From: Xanthostigma xanthostigma
Lineage: Eukaryota; Arthropoda; Insecta; Raphidioptera; Raphidiidae
Reading direction: 5' to 3'
Length of the DNA stretch: 64,000 nucleotides
Assembly: GCA_963575645.1 (NCBI GenBank)
Contig: OY754467.1
Location: forward strand, 3,534,001-3,598,000
Shown: in pieces, positions 1 through 10,113 of the stretch
Layout of the letters: each line of letters starts with the position of its first letter
How positions within the stretch are numbered: position 1 is the first letter of the stretch
Program-made: the position numbers and the translations under genes
The notes under the pieces: model-generated
Database searches by the model: none
The model's input: the letters and a program-made list of their open reading frames with translations, nothing else
What the model was told of the DNA's origin: nothing

Positions 1-503
1 GTGTTCGATGAATATGGGCATTAGTGTAAATATGCCATAAACATATTTTCACGCATTAGTAACATCAAACATTCAAGTTCTATATAATGTATCGACCGAG
101 AAAAAAAAAAAACCTCAGATATTTTCTTTTAGCAACGCATTCAACAAAAAAAAGTATCGACATCATTCACTTGTTTATATCGTCCACACATTCACTTGTC
201 TAACAAAAAAAAAAAGAAGTAGAAAAAACGGCAGAGCAATTGGGCAGTAAGTCAGTTGTTCGTCGAGACTGGCGAGGAGGTGATGGCCAATGACGCGCGA
301 ACGTCGAACGATAAGGATTAGTGACGCTGTCCAATCACTATAGCGACATTGAATGATACGGTCATCTCACACATACAGTGTCGCCGCGGTGCGGTGATTA
401 AACCAAACTCACGCGTCTTACACTCTTATACTGTCTATCGTTCGTTATCTGATAAAAAATGCCAACCCTCGGCAAACTGAATAATATTTGTTCTATGTAT
501 AAA
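1..503. other. Non-coding, no recognised feature
   Basis: I see no gene here. The stretch has A-rich tracts in its first 230 bases, then a more GC-rich, CpG-containing part at about 240-420. That part could be a single-copy regulatory or 5' exon region, but nothing in the sequence proves it. It has no second copy in the window that I noticed. Confidence 0.4.
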
Positions 504-733
504 GCCTCCACTACACACGTGGCCAGCACCGCCACTCAAATAAGTGCGTATCATCGTGCCGGTCCGATTGTGTGTACGGGCGCACGATGCTGGCCACGCA
601 TTCCTTTGATGTACCGACAATCAACCGATTACTGCCGATTACAGGCGATTATGTCCACGCACCAACGAATATGTCCTCTACACAATCGTGAGTGCCTGCA
701 AGTGGCGGTGCTGGCCACGTGTGTAGTGGAGGC
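504..733. mobile_element. MITE with 33-bp perfect terminal inverted repeats
   Basis: The arms at 504-536 and 701-733 are perfect inverted repeats, starting GCCTCCACTACACACGTGG and ending with its complement. The element is 230 bp long and cannot encode a transposase. Both sides carry the direct repeat ATAAA (499-503 and 734-738), a possible 5-bp target duplication. The superfamily is not clear from the TIR. The 92-codon frame over it is a by-product of the repeat. Confidence 0.75.
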
Positions 734-860
734 ATAAAATGTACGTCAGTGTTGCCAGATCTGGGGAGTTTTCAAAACCGTATTAAAAAGGATCTGAGAG
801 ATTTTTTTTTAATTGTACAAATAGTGTTCCGTGCCATCAGTTCCTTACTTGTGTGTTATA

Positions 861-1030
861 CAGAGTGACCGGTAATTGCTCGTATTCCTCTCGGGACAAG
901 AAACTATGACTAATTTGGAATGTTTTAACCCCTACGACTTGGGGGTCGGAAATACGTCAATTTCAAGATAATCTACTTCGGTTGTCTTTTTACAGAATAC
1001 CGAATTTTGAGAATAATTAAAAAATATATA
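861..1030 (+). mobile_element. Family Q, one-sided fragment of a long-TIR element
   Basis: The sequence starts at CAGAGTGACCGGTAATTGCT and runs about 120 bases parallel to the left arm of the complete element at 24088-25030, including the shared block around GGGGGTCGGAAAT. The right half is absent, and the Tigger-like element starts directly at 1031. Insertion there, or a deletion joined to it, probably removed the rest. Both ends abut TA, which fits a Tc1/mariner-type element, but no transposase is present. Confidence 0.6.
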
Positions 1031-1462
1031 CAGTGGTACCTCGACATACGAGTGCCCCAACATACGAGTTTTTCGAGATACGAGCCGACGAGCGAGTGAT
1101 TTTTTGCTTTGAGTTACGAGCGAAATTCGAGATACGAGTTCGGTTTAGCAGGTTTAATGACACTTGCCTAACTCATTTCCGGAACATTCTGAGAGGGAGG
1201 AAGAAACAAACTTCCTTGGACATGTTTTTTTCTAAACTGCCAACAGGTGAAAGCGAGAAAAATGTAGCGAAAAAGGCAAAGACCAGTGAGGATATCTAAT
1301 TTATTTCTTTACATTCTCTTTTTTTGTTTTTGTACAATAAATATTTGTCATTTATAAATACGTTTTTATTATTCAAACTGGGGTGACATTTTGGGGGTTG
1401 GAACGGATTAATGGTAGTTCAATTGTTCTGTATGGGGAAATTTGCTTCGAAATTTTTATTAT
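1031..1462 (+). mobile_element. Tigger/pogo-like DNA transposon, internally deleted and 3' truncated
   Basis: The left end CAGTGGTACCTCGACATACG is a typical Tigger-type terminal inverted repeat and follows a TA. It is followed by repeated 'acgag' subterminal motifs, as in known Tigger elements. The sequence then jumps to the last codons of a transposase and a short 3' region with the usual GGAACGGATTAATGG block. The right TIR is missing; homology fades near 1462. This is a dead non-autonomous remnant of the Tc1/mariner superfamily. Confidence 0.75.
1175..1299 (+). pseudogene. C-terminal tail of a Tigger-like transposase
   Basis: The frame reads FRNILRGRKKQTSLDMFFSK and continues about 20 residues to a TAA at 1297-1299. 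The 'RKKQTSLDxFF' signature is the usual C-terminal tail of Tigger/jerky-type DDE transposases. The N-terminal DNA-binding domains and the DDE catalytic core are gone, lost between the 5' terminal repeat and this tail. There is no independent start codon, so the piece is not a functional gene. An AATAAA at 1337-1342 could be the old poly(A) signal. Confidence 0.65.
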
Positions 1463-1856
1463 TACGCAATTTTTAATGATGAATTTAAAAAAATATATCT
1501 CATACCTTCAGAAGTAGATTTTCGTTGAGAAATGCGTTAACAAAAAATAACCACTGAATTTAAAAAGTTCTCGCGTAAAAAATGTTCACGAAATGTTTAA
1601 ATAATATAAAAAACAAATTTTAACTAACGATGTTAAAAGTGAATCATAAGAATTTCAAGGTTACACAATGACACACACAAAATTCACAAAAAAAATCACG
1701 AGAACTACTTTACACTTCAGAAGTCCGACAACTTCTTATTGAATATAACATTTTATAAAGTATTCACAATAATTTACGTAAGTTTCGGTTTGATATTACG
1801 TAAACTGTTTGATGATATCAGTAGCGGAGATAATTGATAGAAAATTATCTGTATAG

Positions 1857-2445
1857 ACTAGTGTGACCTGTGCGAATTATTCGCACTAAATAAGTATAAT
1901 AATTATCACTATACAAAATTATTTTTTAAATATGATTGCAGGTATTCAATTCGTTTCTAATTTTGCACACTGCTTATAACATTCTTTTTTTTGTTGTATT
2001 ACAATATGAAGCTCAGATGACAGATCGAAGAAATATTCTACTAAAATTGTCATATAGAGGCGCAAGTAGCAAAAGCGTTGAGCTGAGCCGTCAGATGGCA
2101 TAATGCAGCATTACTGTGACGTTGTTCAGCGTTGCTCGTTGTTTCAAAATTAAAGACGTCAGATGGCAGCATGCAGTATTGTGTCTGTTGTATTACAATA
2201 TGAAGGTCAGATGACGGATCGAAGTGTTGACGTTGTTTCAAAACTAAAACCGTCAGATGGCAGACGTTGTTCAGCGTCGCTGTATTTTAATTAATTTACA
2301 AAAACAAAAGCAATAATAAATTTTTTTAGTTGTCGATGTCAGTAGAGCAAGCAATTATCTGTAAAATGATATGTGGAGAAATTGTGAGGTTTTTTTCTAA
2401 AAAGGAAGGCAAACATCTTTAACCTTAATGTATTAATATATATGA
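1857..2445 (+). repeat. Interspersed family A, copy 1
   Basis: About 590 bp, from ACTAGTGTGACCTGTGCGAA to a TATATATGAT end. Six near full-length copies lie in this window (starts 1857, 12066, 28372, 52715 on +; 10328 and 49101 on -). The 5' end holds a small palindrome (GTGCGAATTATTCGCAC). The interior has tandem-like repeats of GTCAGATGGCA and GTTGTTCAGCGTTGCT. There are no terminal inverted repeats. Both ends are constant, which points to a short non-autonomous element (SINE-like or other) rather than 5'-truncated LINEs. This copy lacks a few bases near 2370. Confidence 0.7.
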
Positions 2446-3005
2446 TTAAATATTGGCGCTATTTTTTAGTTTGTAATCAAAATCTTCATAGTTGAGGATT
2501 TCATGAAATGATTATTGAAAGGTATTACTAATTTTATAGTGTTACGAGCGGTTCATCACGGTTTCACCCGGGTGCGATACATAGAATTTTGCAAAATGTA
2601 TTTCGTTTGCGGCCCGGCGTTTGAACTAATAGCTTTGAGCGAATTGTATCAGACGTCGCTACTTGGTACTAAAACAGTTTTTTTTTGTTTGCCTCTGAAC
2701 TAATAGCTTTGAGTAAATTCTATCAGATGTCGCTACATGTTACCTAAAAAGTTTTTTTCACAAAACACTATTAGTTCAGAAGCAAACAAACAAAACTGAC
2801 TTCTGATACAGATGTCGTTACGTGTTACTAAAAACGGTTTTTTTAGAAAATACCATATTTTTTTACAAAATATTCAATAAAAACTATCATATAGCTTAAG
2901 TTGCACCAAGTAAGACACGTTTACAAAATTTCATCAAAATCGGTTCAGTTGTTTCGGAGATTAGCGCGGCCAAAATTTTGACACGAGATTTTTATATATA
3001 TATTA
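2446..3005 (+). repeat. Degenerate retroelement tail with internal duplications
   Basis: Around 2552-2580 it resembles the 'GGTTTCACCCGGGTGC' head of family B. At 2615-2830 a ~75-base unit, ending in a 'gtcgctac.tgttact' block and poly(T), occurs about three times. From 2930 the text 'ttcatcaaaatcggttcag...gagattagcgcg' is the 3' end seen in many insect non-LTR elements, ending in a TA-rich tail. I take it as an old 5'-truncated non-LTR remnant. No coding sequence survives. Confidence 0.5.
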
Positions 3006-3025
3006 CTACAAAATAGTTCAGGTTA

Positions 3026-3102
3026 AGGCCTAGTTTATATGAGAGGCGTTCAACGCGCGTTGGCCCAACGCGCGTTGAACGCCTCTCATATAAACTAGGC
3101 CT
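3026..3102. repeat. Perfect 38-bp-arm palindrome (hairpin)
   Basis: The arms 3026-3063 and 3065-3102 are exact reverse complements with one base (C3064) at the centre. The tip is GC-rich (CAACGCGCGTTGG) and the outer part AT-rich. No related sequence was seen elsewhere in the window. It could be a very short foldback MITE or a recent inverted duplication. Confidence 0.9.
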
Positions 3103-4939
3103 AAAGGTGGCAATCGATTGACCAGCGTATTGCGTGACGTTCTGATTGAATGCCGGGATATCCTTGGCACACAGTACACAAGCAAGGAGTATGGTTCGAT
3201 GGTCAGTCAGAGAGCCTCTATGTATAGCCGCAAGGCGTGCTTTGATATACGTGCAATTGTACGTACCAGTTAATTGGGGCGCGAGCGTATAACGTTCCAA
3301 CAATAAGTTTGTGCTCCAAACAACATAGCCTCTGCTACAGAACATCTCTAATGGCTTTCACGCCATCACACGTGTTTTGTGTAGTAATTTTATGTACAAA
3401 GAACAGAGGCGCTTTTTCTGTTGATTTTTTTCTATATATTTACTTTTTAGTGTTTCGTGAAAAACGGAACATTTATGGAATCGCATCGGTGTCAGTCCGT
3501 CTGTCTGTCACAAGCGATTTGCTCTGAAACTATTCTATGGAATAATTTGAAATTTGGCACACAGATTGAGTGTGGTGATCCAAATACAGACGTGAAGTAT
3601 AAAAAGATGAAATTTTATTCTGGGGGTTAATTTCAGAGGGGTAAATTGAGAAATATAAAAAAAAATTTCAAGAACAATTTTCAAATGAATAAAAATCTGA
3701 AAAATAATCATGAACGTCGAGAATTAGGTGTAGATTTAACGAAAAATATCTGGATTTAAAAATTTCAGCGTGGTCAATTGTTATAAACACTTAATTGACA
3801 CTGTATTTCAAATTATACAGTGTAAACTCTATATATATAGACATTTTCAACTGCACATTCAGTGAACTTAAACTTGCATATAAACGTTCTTGATTTTCTG
3901 TAATTGGGCTATGCCTGTATAAAAATTACTAAATAAATAAATAAATAAATATAGCGACACTCAAGAGACTGTGCACGTTGTGGCGTTATTGCGAGTTGTC
4001 GTTAAACGGAGAGAAAAAATAATCCATTAATATTGTTTTTCTATAATATGTATTTACTCATAATATATAAAATTTACAACTAACTAATAAACATATCACA
4101 AACAGCTGGGCTAAACATATGAAAGATAATCTCAACAATCAAAAGAACGAATTTCTTAGAATCTTTGGTACGCATGATGCCGACAACAAAGCAACAAAAT
4201 AACAAGCAAGTTCTGTTTATTGCTGAATGATGACGTATTGTTGTCGTTATTTAGAGTGTATCATTTGTACGAGCAACAAGGTAAACCAACTAGAGTTAAG
4301 TAATTTCGATGTTTCAAGGAGTTTGTCGTTATATCGAGTGATGTTAAATGGAGTTTAAACAATCTAGGGGTTAGCTCTGTCGTAATCGCTGGATCATGGG
4401 TTCTTATTTTTTTATTTATATTTTATTGGCTGAAAGGCTAAAAAGAACAAAAATAAATTATCAGGGTTGAAAAATTCTAACCTTAATTGATATATTTGAA
4501 TTTATGGAATGGTTTACTATAATAATTTTCTTTTCTGCGGAAAAAAACATGTAAAAGATTGCGTTGCAATTATTAAATTCTGAGAAGTCGCTAAATTCGA
4601 ATCGCACGTCACTGTTACAACAATCATGAAAACACACAATGATCGCAATTCAGGGAAGCACTGTCGGGGGAATTGCGTGTCCCGTTTTCCCCCTGAACCG
4701 AGCAAGCGTCGGCCACCGTCCGCGTGTAATAAGGGAACTTGATTGCGGCTCCTATACCAGTGTCGATATAGACGCGTTTATGCTCAGAACGTGCCATACA
4801 GTAGATTATTTATATTTGTGTTTATAACCGGCTTTTATGGTGTTAATACATTGACGTGCTTTCCACCAGAAGCTACAGAAAATTGTTTAAAAATAATTCA
4901 TTAACATAACCTCTAAAAAATAAGCAGTAGGTATGCAAT
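3103..4939. other. Intergenic, mostly unrecognised, with one LINE-like tail
   Basis: No gene is visible. At 3475-3650 the 'gtccgtctgtctgtc' and 'ctgaaactattctatggaat' phrases look like an old non-LTR 3' region. At 3890-3951 the text '...gggctatgcctgtataaaa' runs into (AAAT)n, a typical LINE 3' tail. The more GC-rich 4640-4800 has a 62-codon frame that I do not recognise and do not call as a gene. Confidence 0.4.
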
Positions 4940-5585
4940 AGGGTATGTGCTAAACTAGCGGTATGTGCTTTATTATCGCTTTGTGCGTCAGAGCTGACTT
5001 TTGTTCATATAAGAACTTATATATCTAAGTTAATTTCACACGAAATCCATTCAAACTGATGCTTTTTGAAAAGAGGAGATTCTGATCTATAAAACAGAAC
5101 CATTTTTAAATCAATTCGAGTTCATAAATACTATTAAAATTGTAATTGAAAATTACAAACAGCAGTTGTCGGTTGGTATGTACGTATGTACGTCACGACT
5201 CTACAGATCGCAATTTTGGTCGGATTGCCTTGGGTTATATTTTATTCACTTTGTTTAGTATCAGACCAGAACCCTATTTAAATTCACATAAATGTGTTCA
5301 GTAGTTTATTGTAAATGTAGTGTATTACGTAGAATAACTGCTACACTTCTATACCACAATAACAACGCAAGCTTCGATATCGGTATGGCCGAGCGGTTAA
5401 AGCGTTAGTCCAGTAATAGCAAGGTGCCGGGTTCGATTCCCGCTGACACAATTAATATTTTTTTTCTGTTCCATTTTATTTTTAATTTTTTTTCTATTTT
5501 TTTAATCTATTTTCTCAATTTTTTTCATTATAATATGTACAGTAGAAAACTTGCGGGATGTGCACTTTTGGTTTTGCCAAATATT
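4940..5585 (+). repeat. Interspersed family D, copy 1 (with tRNA-like cassette)
   Basis: Shares about 370 nearly identical bases with 47660-48055 (from GCGGTATGTGCTTTATTATC through 'cagtagttta'). It then diverges, carries a tRNA-like block followed by long T runs, and meets the second copy again at a shared 3' block (AAAACTTGCGGGATGTGCAC). No coding capacity. The class is unknown. The tRNA-like block lies internally, unlike a normal SINE head. Confidence 0.65.
5381..5452 (+). pseudogene. tRNA-like sequence (Leu/Ser-like), probably non-functional
   Basis: Contains an A-box-like block (TGGCCGAGCGGTTAAAGCG) and a B-box (GGTTCGATTCC) at tRNA spacing, followed by T runs that could stop Pol III. 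The D-arm resembles Leu/Ser tRNAs. The T stem has a mismatch, the acceptor strands do not pair and no clear anticodon stem forms. I treat it as a tRNA-derived relic that may keep a Pol III promoter. Confidence 0.55.
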
Positions 5586-6530
5586 TTAAAATATTTAAAA
5601 TCAACTATTTTCATATTAAAAGTTAACAAACACATAAAAACATTCCTTCATTCAATAGGTTAACAATGGCCCTGAATTTACCCCCCCTAGCAAAACGACT
5701 CGCCTACTCTTTCCTCTCAACTGTCGGTTGAAATCGGAGAATAGGAGGCGTTTCACTTTACGTCTGATCAAGGTCAATTTGCCCCGCCCACCCCTTAGTG
5801 CGCCTGAAAAAGTTTCATATTTAAAAAATAAATAAAAATTGAAACTACAACAAAAACTCACCACAGCCAACTAGATTTGCGAAAGAATTAGCATAAATTT
5901 GCATGCTCTCACTTCCACTACAAATTAACAATCCGCATTTGTTCAAAATGATTACAGCGTCGTGTATTATCTAAATAGCATAAATTAAATCGAAATATTC
6001 GTGAAAGTTTAATTGTTTTAACTTAATTTAAAACTTATACCTCCAAAGTTTAAATTCAATTACATAATGAAACAATACGATCCCATTACAGCGAAAACCG
6101 TTAAAAAACAAAACACACAAAAAATCACAATAAACTCTCTGTGTATATAAATAAACAACGACAAAAACATTTCATTTAAATTCGAACGGAGTGCAAGACA
6201 GTTGAAGACCGGCAGGAGAGAAGAAGAACGTCAATTTCATTAGATGTATACAGACTGTACCAAAATTCTAACACAGTGGATATACATACAGTAAGCATTT
6301 AATAATATATCAATTGAACTGCGAGTTATGCTGATTGCAACAGTTTTAACAATAGGTTGTTCCTATTTATAAAGCAAAGCTTGCAATTATCTTAATATAT
6401 AAATATATGGACAGCAGTTGGCCATGCCAGCGTAAAGCTGGCATACCTTGACTTTGGTGTTGTAAATAAATCATTATTAGATCAAATTCGAAGTTATTAC
6501 TAATTTAAAAGAACCTGATCAACTTCTAAC
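5586..6530. other. Intergenic; contains a fragment of repeat M
   Basis: At 5650-5815 a C-rich block with 'aatttgccccgcccaccccttagtgcgcctg' features is related to 42985-43105 (family M, only two diverged copies). The rest is AT-rich without a gene. 6140-6480 holds two TATA-like strings and an AATAAA at about 6468. This may be the body of a long terminal repeat that ends at the primer-binding-like site at 6537. Confidence 0.35.
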
Positions 6531-6536
6531 ACTACA

Positions 6537-6586
6537 TGGCGATCCTGCCAGCCAAGTCCAACATTACATGGCGATCCTGCCAGGAT
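6537..6586 (+). promoter_or_regulatory. Candidate duplicated primer-binding site of an LTR element
   Basis: TGGCGATCCTGCCAG occurs twice (6537-6551 and 6569-6583), each preceded by 'acttaca/actaca'-like bases. A TGG directly after a ...ACA end is what is expected where a 5' LTR meets a tRNA primer-binding site. I did not locate the LTR start or any gag-pol, so this is a weak inference. Confidence 0.35.
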
Positions 6587-7618
6587 AAGCAAAGTCTACA
6601 CTAACACAGGAGCAAATCTATCGTACATACAACAAGAAAAGCGAGTTAATGAAAACGTGGTAATAAAAATGTATTCAGTTCAAACGGCAAGCGCGTAGAT
6701 ATTTTTTTTTTTGGGTGAGGGGGATAAAGCAAGAAAAAATCAATATTTTTTTTAAGTTTTATTAATATCACACAAGAATACTCACGAAGGAAAGTGTCAA
6801 GCAAAATATTAATTCTCAAACTCATTTTACAAATTCCTTTTCAAGAACGATTTCTAAATTTTATTTTTTATCCAGGTATTCGTATTATTTTTATTATTAT
6901 GATCCTGGAGGAGGGTAATTACCTCCTTTACCTCCCATGTCCACGGCTGAGTCTATAGGCGACAAAGCAGAACCCAACCAGCGCATCGCTTTCTGGCATA
7001 GATCAAGAAAAGGTATGTTTATGAAACGAGATGTACATACCAGTTGTCTATACCACTACCACATGATTCAAGCCTAAAGAATCAGACAGCGAGATTATTC
7101 TAAGTTAAAAATTACATTGAAAAATATACACTTTTGAGAATATTTTTTTGTAGAAAGAGCTTCCGCAAAATTTTTAAAAAATTGTCTAACTATTTGTAAC
7201 GTAGATTCTAACCTTAAAAATTTTTGAGACGAGTCTATTAAAAAGGCCGTCTTTTTTTGTACTACTTGCAACTGTGATATCTCACGTGTTCCTGAGATGA
7301 TTTTTTCAGAAAGCATTAGACCGATTTTGACGAAATTTAGATGTAATGTTTCATGGTTCTAATTTCAGACGAGAACAAATATATTTCAAGGACACGCTGT
7401 ATATTTGCATCCGACGAAGAATAAGAAGAAATCATCCATAAGCTCGTTTATATTCCGTAATCATATATTAGGACTTAAGAGACAAGAGAAAATGAAACAG
7501 AACCCTCGAGAATATTTTCCATCGACATTAAGCTATGATTTAGTTTGAGAACTGAAGTATCTTATATAAGGCCTGAAAATCCATTCAAGTGAGCAATATA
7601 TATTTTCTTAAATATTTT
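6587..7618. other. Intergenic, nothing recognised
   Basis: AT-rich DNA with several homopolymer runs. It has a short GC-richer piece at 6900-6990 and no gene or repeat that I can identify. At 7315-7400 the phrase 'accgattttgacgaaatttagatg' resembles non-LTR 3' ends, but nothing more supports that. Confidence 0.35.
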
Positions 7619-8118
7619 TGTTAGGCGTGACGTGAGAGTAACTCAAATCTTTTTTCGAACGGAAGTAACTTTGTTAGGCAATTTCTGCTATTTGAAGACA
7701 GATGGCGACATCAAAACGCATGTGCGAAAGGTGAAACACAGGAACGGACGCAAACCAATTTTGTGATCGGTTTCCGTTATTTAAAGGCATCGACTGACAG
7801 ATGGCAGCATCTGTAGAAATCAGCTTGATCGAAAGGTGAAACTTGACTACGGATGCAAACCAATAAACATAGCCAACGTGATTTAATTTGTGACTGAATA
7901 TTTAATGATTGTGTTTTTTATTGACGTTTTGTATCTATTTTATAATAGCTCCGCAAATAAATGTATATCTATCTATCTATCAAAAAGTAAGATGTGGTAA
8001 AAACATTTTTTCTACTCCAATGTTACTCTCGAAGAAGCTGCCTGTCAGTGCCGAAAAATATACATGCACGTTCACTCAACCAGTGGTTTTAAACAATTTA
8101 AATTGTAGCATCTATAAT
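7619..8118 (+). mobile_element. Probable solo or truncated LTR of a Ty3/Gypsy-type element
   Basis: Inferred from the tRNA-Lys-type primer-binding site immediately downstream. The region opens with TGTTAGGCGTGACG and contains a poly(A) signal (AATAAA) and a TATC microsatellite at about 7967-7984. It ends '...catctataat' before the PBS. Within it 'gacagatggc' and 'cgaaaggtgaaac' occur twice. No gag-pol follows, because a hAT MITE and other repeats replace it. The left boundary is a guess. Confidence 0.45.
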
Positions 8119-8137
8119 TGGCGCCCAGCGCGGGGCC
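8119..8137 (+). promoter_or_regulatory. Primer-binding site, tRNA-Lys type
   Basis: TGGCGCCCAGCGCGGGGCC differs at two positions from the complement of the conserved tRNA-Lys(CTT) 3' end used as primer by many Ty3/Gypsy elements. It marks the LTR/internal junction of a lost element. Confidence 0.6.
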
Positions 8138-8228
8138 AGATCTAGTAATATTTCAATAGTATTCAAACTGGAACTACACATCAGAATTACAATATTATTG
8201 AGAGTAAATATGCACATCGTATATACAG

Positions 8229-8469
8229 CAGTGTTTTTCAAAGTGTGGGTCGCAACCCCTTGGGGGGTCGCAAAGCCTCAAGTTAAAAAAATATTTTTAT
8301 TAAAAAAATAATAATTAAAGGACATTTTTGTAGACTAACACAAATTAAAAAAAAATACCCATTGAGTTACATTAAATATACTGGTTAGGAACATCGGAGG
8401 GTAGGGGGTCCCAAAATATTTTTTCATACTGAGGGGGTCGCGCCGCATGCAAAAGATTGAAAAACACTG
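8229..8469. mobile_element. hAT-type MITE with near-perfect 8-bp target duplication
   Basis: The termini CAGTGTTTTTCAA and TTGAAAAACACTG are inverted repeats. The flanks ATATACAG (8221-8228) and GTATACAG (8470-8477) match at 7 of 8 bases, as for a hAT insertion. At 241 bp with no ORF it is non-autonomous. The subterminal 'gggtcgcaacc' and 'gggggtcgcg' blocks are typical of insect hAT MITEs. Confidence 0.85.
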
Positions 8470-8948
8470 GTATACAGAACTAGTGTTTCAGTTAACAATG
8501 AATTAAATTGTCAGTTGTGCAACTGGTTGCAATAATAGCCGCGATTTCAATTTCAACTTTATGGTTTGTTTCATTTTAATTTTCAAGTTATCAAAATGAA
8601 AGCTTGAGGGTTGTTAATGTCGTATGAAGAGCTTTGCACTGATCCAAGACTCGCGCTGATGAAAGCTACACCATCTAACATTACGCAATGCTTCCCACAT
8701 TTCATCCTTCCCTCGTCTCGTTTTCATTCATTTTCTCTCTGTTTAGTTGTCTTTGTTCCACAATCGTTTTTATATTCACTACGCAAATCTCTGCTTTCTC
8801 AAATCTCCCGAGATATCATGAGTTCACTTTGCAGTGCTGCCAATTTGAAAATAATACACAATATTTTTATTTCTTTGTTCAGAAGTTTATCGTTTTTATA
8901 GTTTTGTTATATTATTTAATCGGTACTACTAATAAATTATGTCGCCCA
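8470..8948. other. Intergenic, nothing recognised
   Basis: AT-rich DNA whose overlapping 96- and 109-codon frames are pyrimidine-rich low-complexity readings starting at non-conserved positions. I do not call a gene here. Confidence 0.35.
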
Positions 8949-9009
8949 ATCTATCATAAAACCAATCTCCTTGGTTTCCGGGCTTGTATGCCGTGGTCCA
9001 TTTGTATTT

Positions 9010-9300
9010 CTACCTGACGTTTCGTCTACGACTGCGGTAGACATCAAAGGCGATGTGGTAGCGGGCGAAGTGTCCTTCTAGGCTGCTCACAGGTGTGTCG
9101 ACAAGTGTGGTACTTCGGTCTTTTATGGCCAGCGTGCTCGTGTTCTCTACTCGGTCGTAGTATGCTCTTCTGTGATTGGTCGTTCCATTCAGTGGGTTGG
9201 TATTGCACAGTGCTGGTGTACAGGTTTTACGTAGATTCAAACCTTCGTCTTTGCGGTTGAAATTATTTGTGTAGTTGTGTATTTCTATCGCCTCTCTGTA
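9010..9300 (-). pseudogene. C-terminus of a Penelope-like element protein
   Basis: Read on the minus strand, the frame runs from YREAIEIHNYTNNFNRKDEG through LNLRKTCTPAL to a TAG at 9010-9012. The 'REAIEI...NNFNR.DEGL.L.KTW.PAL' pattern is the conserved end of the GIY-YIG endonuclease region of Penelope-like retroelements. Homology stops abruptly at 9300, so the reverse transcriptase and the GIY-YIG core are missing. The tail overlaps a hammerhead-like motif, as Penelope terminal repeats often do. The element is dead. Confidence 0.65.
9013..9048 (-). ncRNA. Degenerate hammerhead-ribozyme-like motif of a Penelope element
   Basis: On the minus strand a 6-bp stem GTCTAC/GTAGAC is followed by GAAACGTC, the second core strand plus cleavage-side triplet of Penelope hammerheads. 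The short stem CCT/AGG closes it. The first core strand reads TTTGATG instead of CTGANGA, so activity is doubtful. It overlaps the last codons of the Penelope frame. Confidence 0.5.
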
Positions 9301-9405
9301 TTATATTATCATAAAACACGTTTTTGCACTAGGCCCTTTAAAATGATCCATTTAACACTTGTGCGTAAAGTAAAATTCACTGATGATTAACTAATAGTTA
9401 CTATT

Positions 9406-9986
9406 GGGTTAGAGTACGAAAACTCGATGTGCAAAATATCCATTGGAAATGCACGATTATTATTTTAAATAACATATATAATAGTATTATTAGCCGTTTT
9501 AAGTGCGGAAAATTGATTCTTAAAAATTATTTTTTTTTGCGCAGTGAAAAGGGAAAGGCGTTTGGGGGGAGTTCTTTAAAAAACAATTACAAAGTGAGAT
9601 AGCAATACAGTAATTAATTCTACACCAGTTGTTATGACGTGTATATGTGATTTCTGATTGGTTAGATTAAAATAAAATTGGTTGTCTGTAAAGTCGGTTT
9701 ACGGACGATAGTTTTACGTGATAACGTATTCCGCTCGAATATCATATTTAATAATACATTACTGCACTCTCGCTTGCACGCAGGGGGTCAGGCGGAACGT
9801 TACGGCGGAACGTGACACTTTTTCGTGCGTGCAGCTGGTGTTTCATCAATTTATAAGACGTTATCACGTCAAAAACTGGCAGTGAAAGACAAAAAAAGTT
9901 TTCTTTTGGAACGTCAAAATTTAGCGTTTTCTATGACTTAAAAAAAAGGTCAAAATTTGGGCGCATTGAGTTATCGCACTGGACCC
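9406..9986 (+). mobile_element. Family H MITE, copy 1 (host of nested F)
   Basis: The left end 'gggttagagtacgaaaactc' and the right end '...gagttatcgcactggaccc' are imperfect inverted repeats of about 30 bp. Shared internal blocks (TTAAGTGCGGAAAATT; TTTGGGGGGAGTTCTTTAAA; TGTGATTTCTGATTGGTTAG) recur at 26463-27344 and 53851-54743. This copy is interrupted by family F at 9675-9875. No ORF. Class II non-autonomous, superfamily undetermined. Confidence 0.65.
9675..9875 (+). mobile_element. Family F element, copy 1, nested in H
   Basis: Runs from 'aattggttgtctgtaaagtcgg' features to 'gttatcacgtcaaaaa'. It contains the inverted pair TTTTACGTGATAACGT / ACGTTATCACGTCAAAA. The left partner starts about 40 bases inside the element and the right partner is terminal. 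The second copy (16156-16660) sits in a different host (K), which defines the ends. It contains 'gtcaggcggaacgt', repeated within the element. Confidence 0.6.
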
Positions 9987-10113
9987 GCCTTTATAAAAGT
10001 GATACAGTTATGATGGTTAATAAAGAAAAAATGAAAATAATTAAATGAATAATATCAATAGTTAATTAAACATTACATTTCAGAAAGTCTAACTTTATCA
10101 ATGATATTTACGT

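Noticed and set aside
435..737. 92-codon plus-strand and 61-codon minus-strand ORFs
   Set aside because: Both fall on the MITE with 33-bp inverted repeats; the open frames mirror the palindromic sequence.
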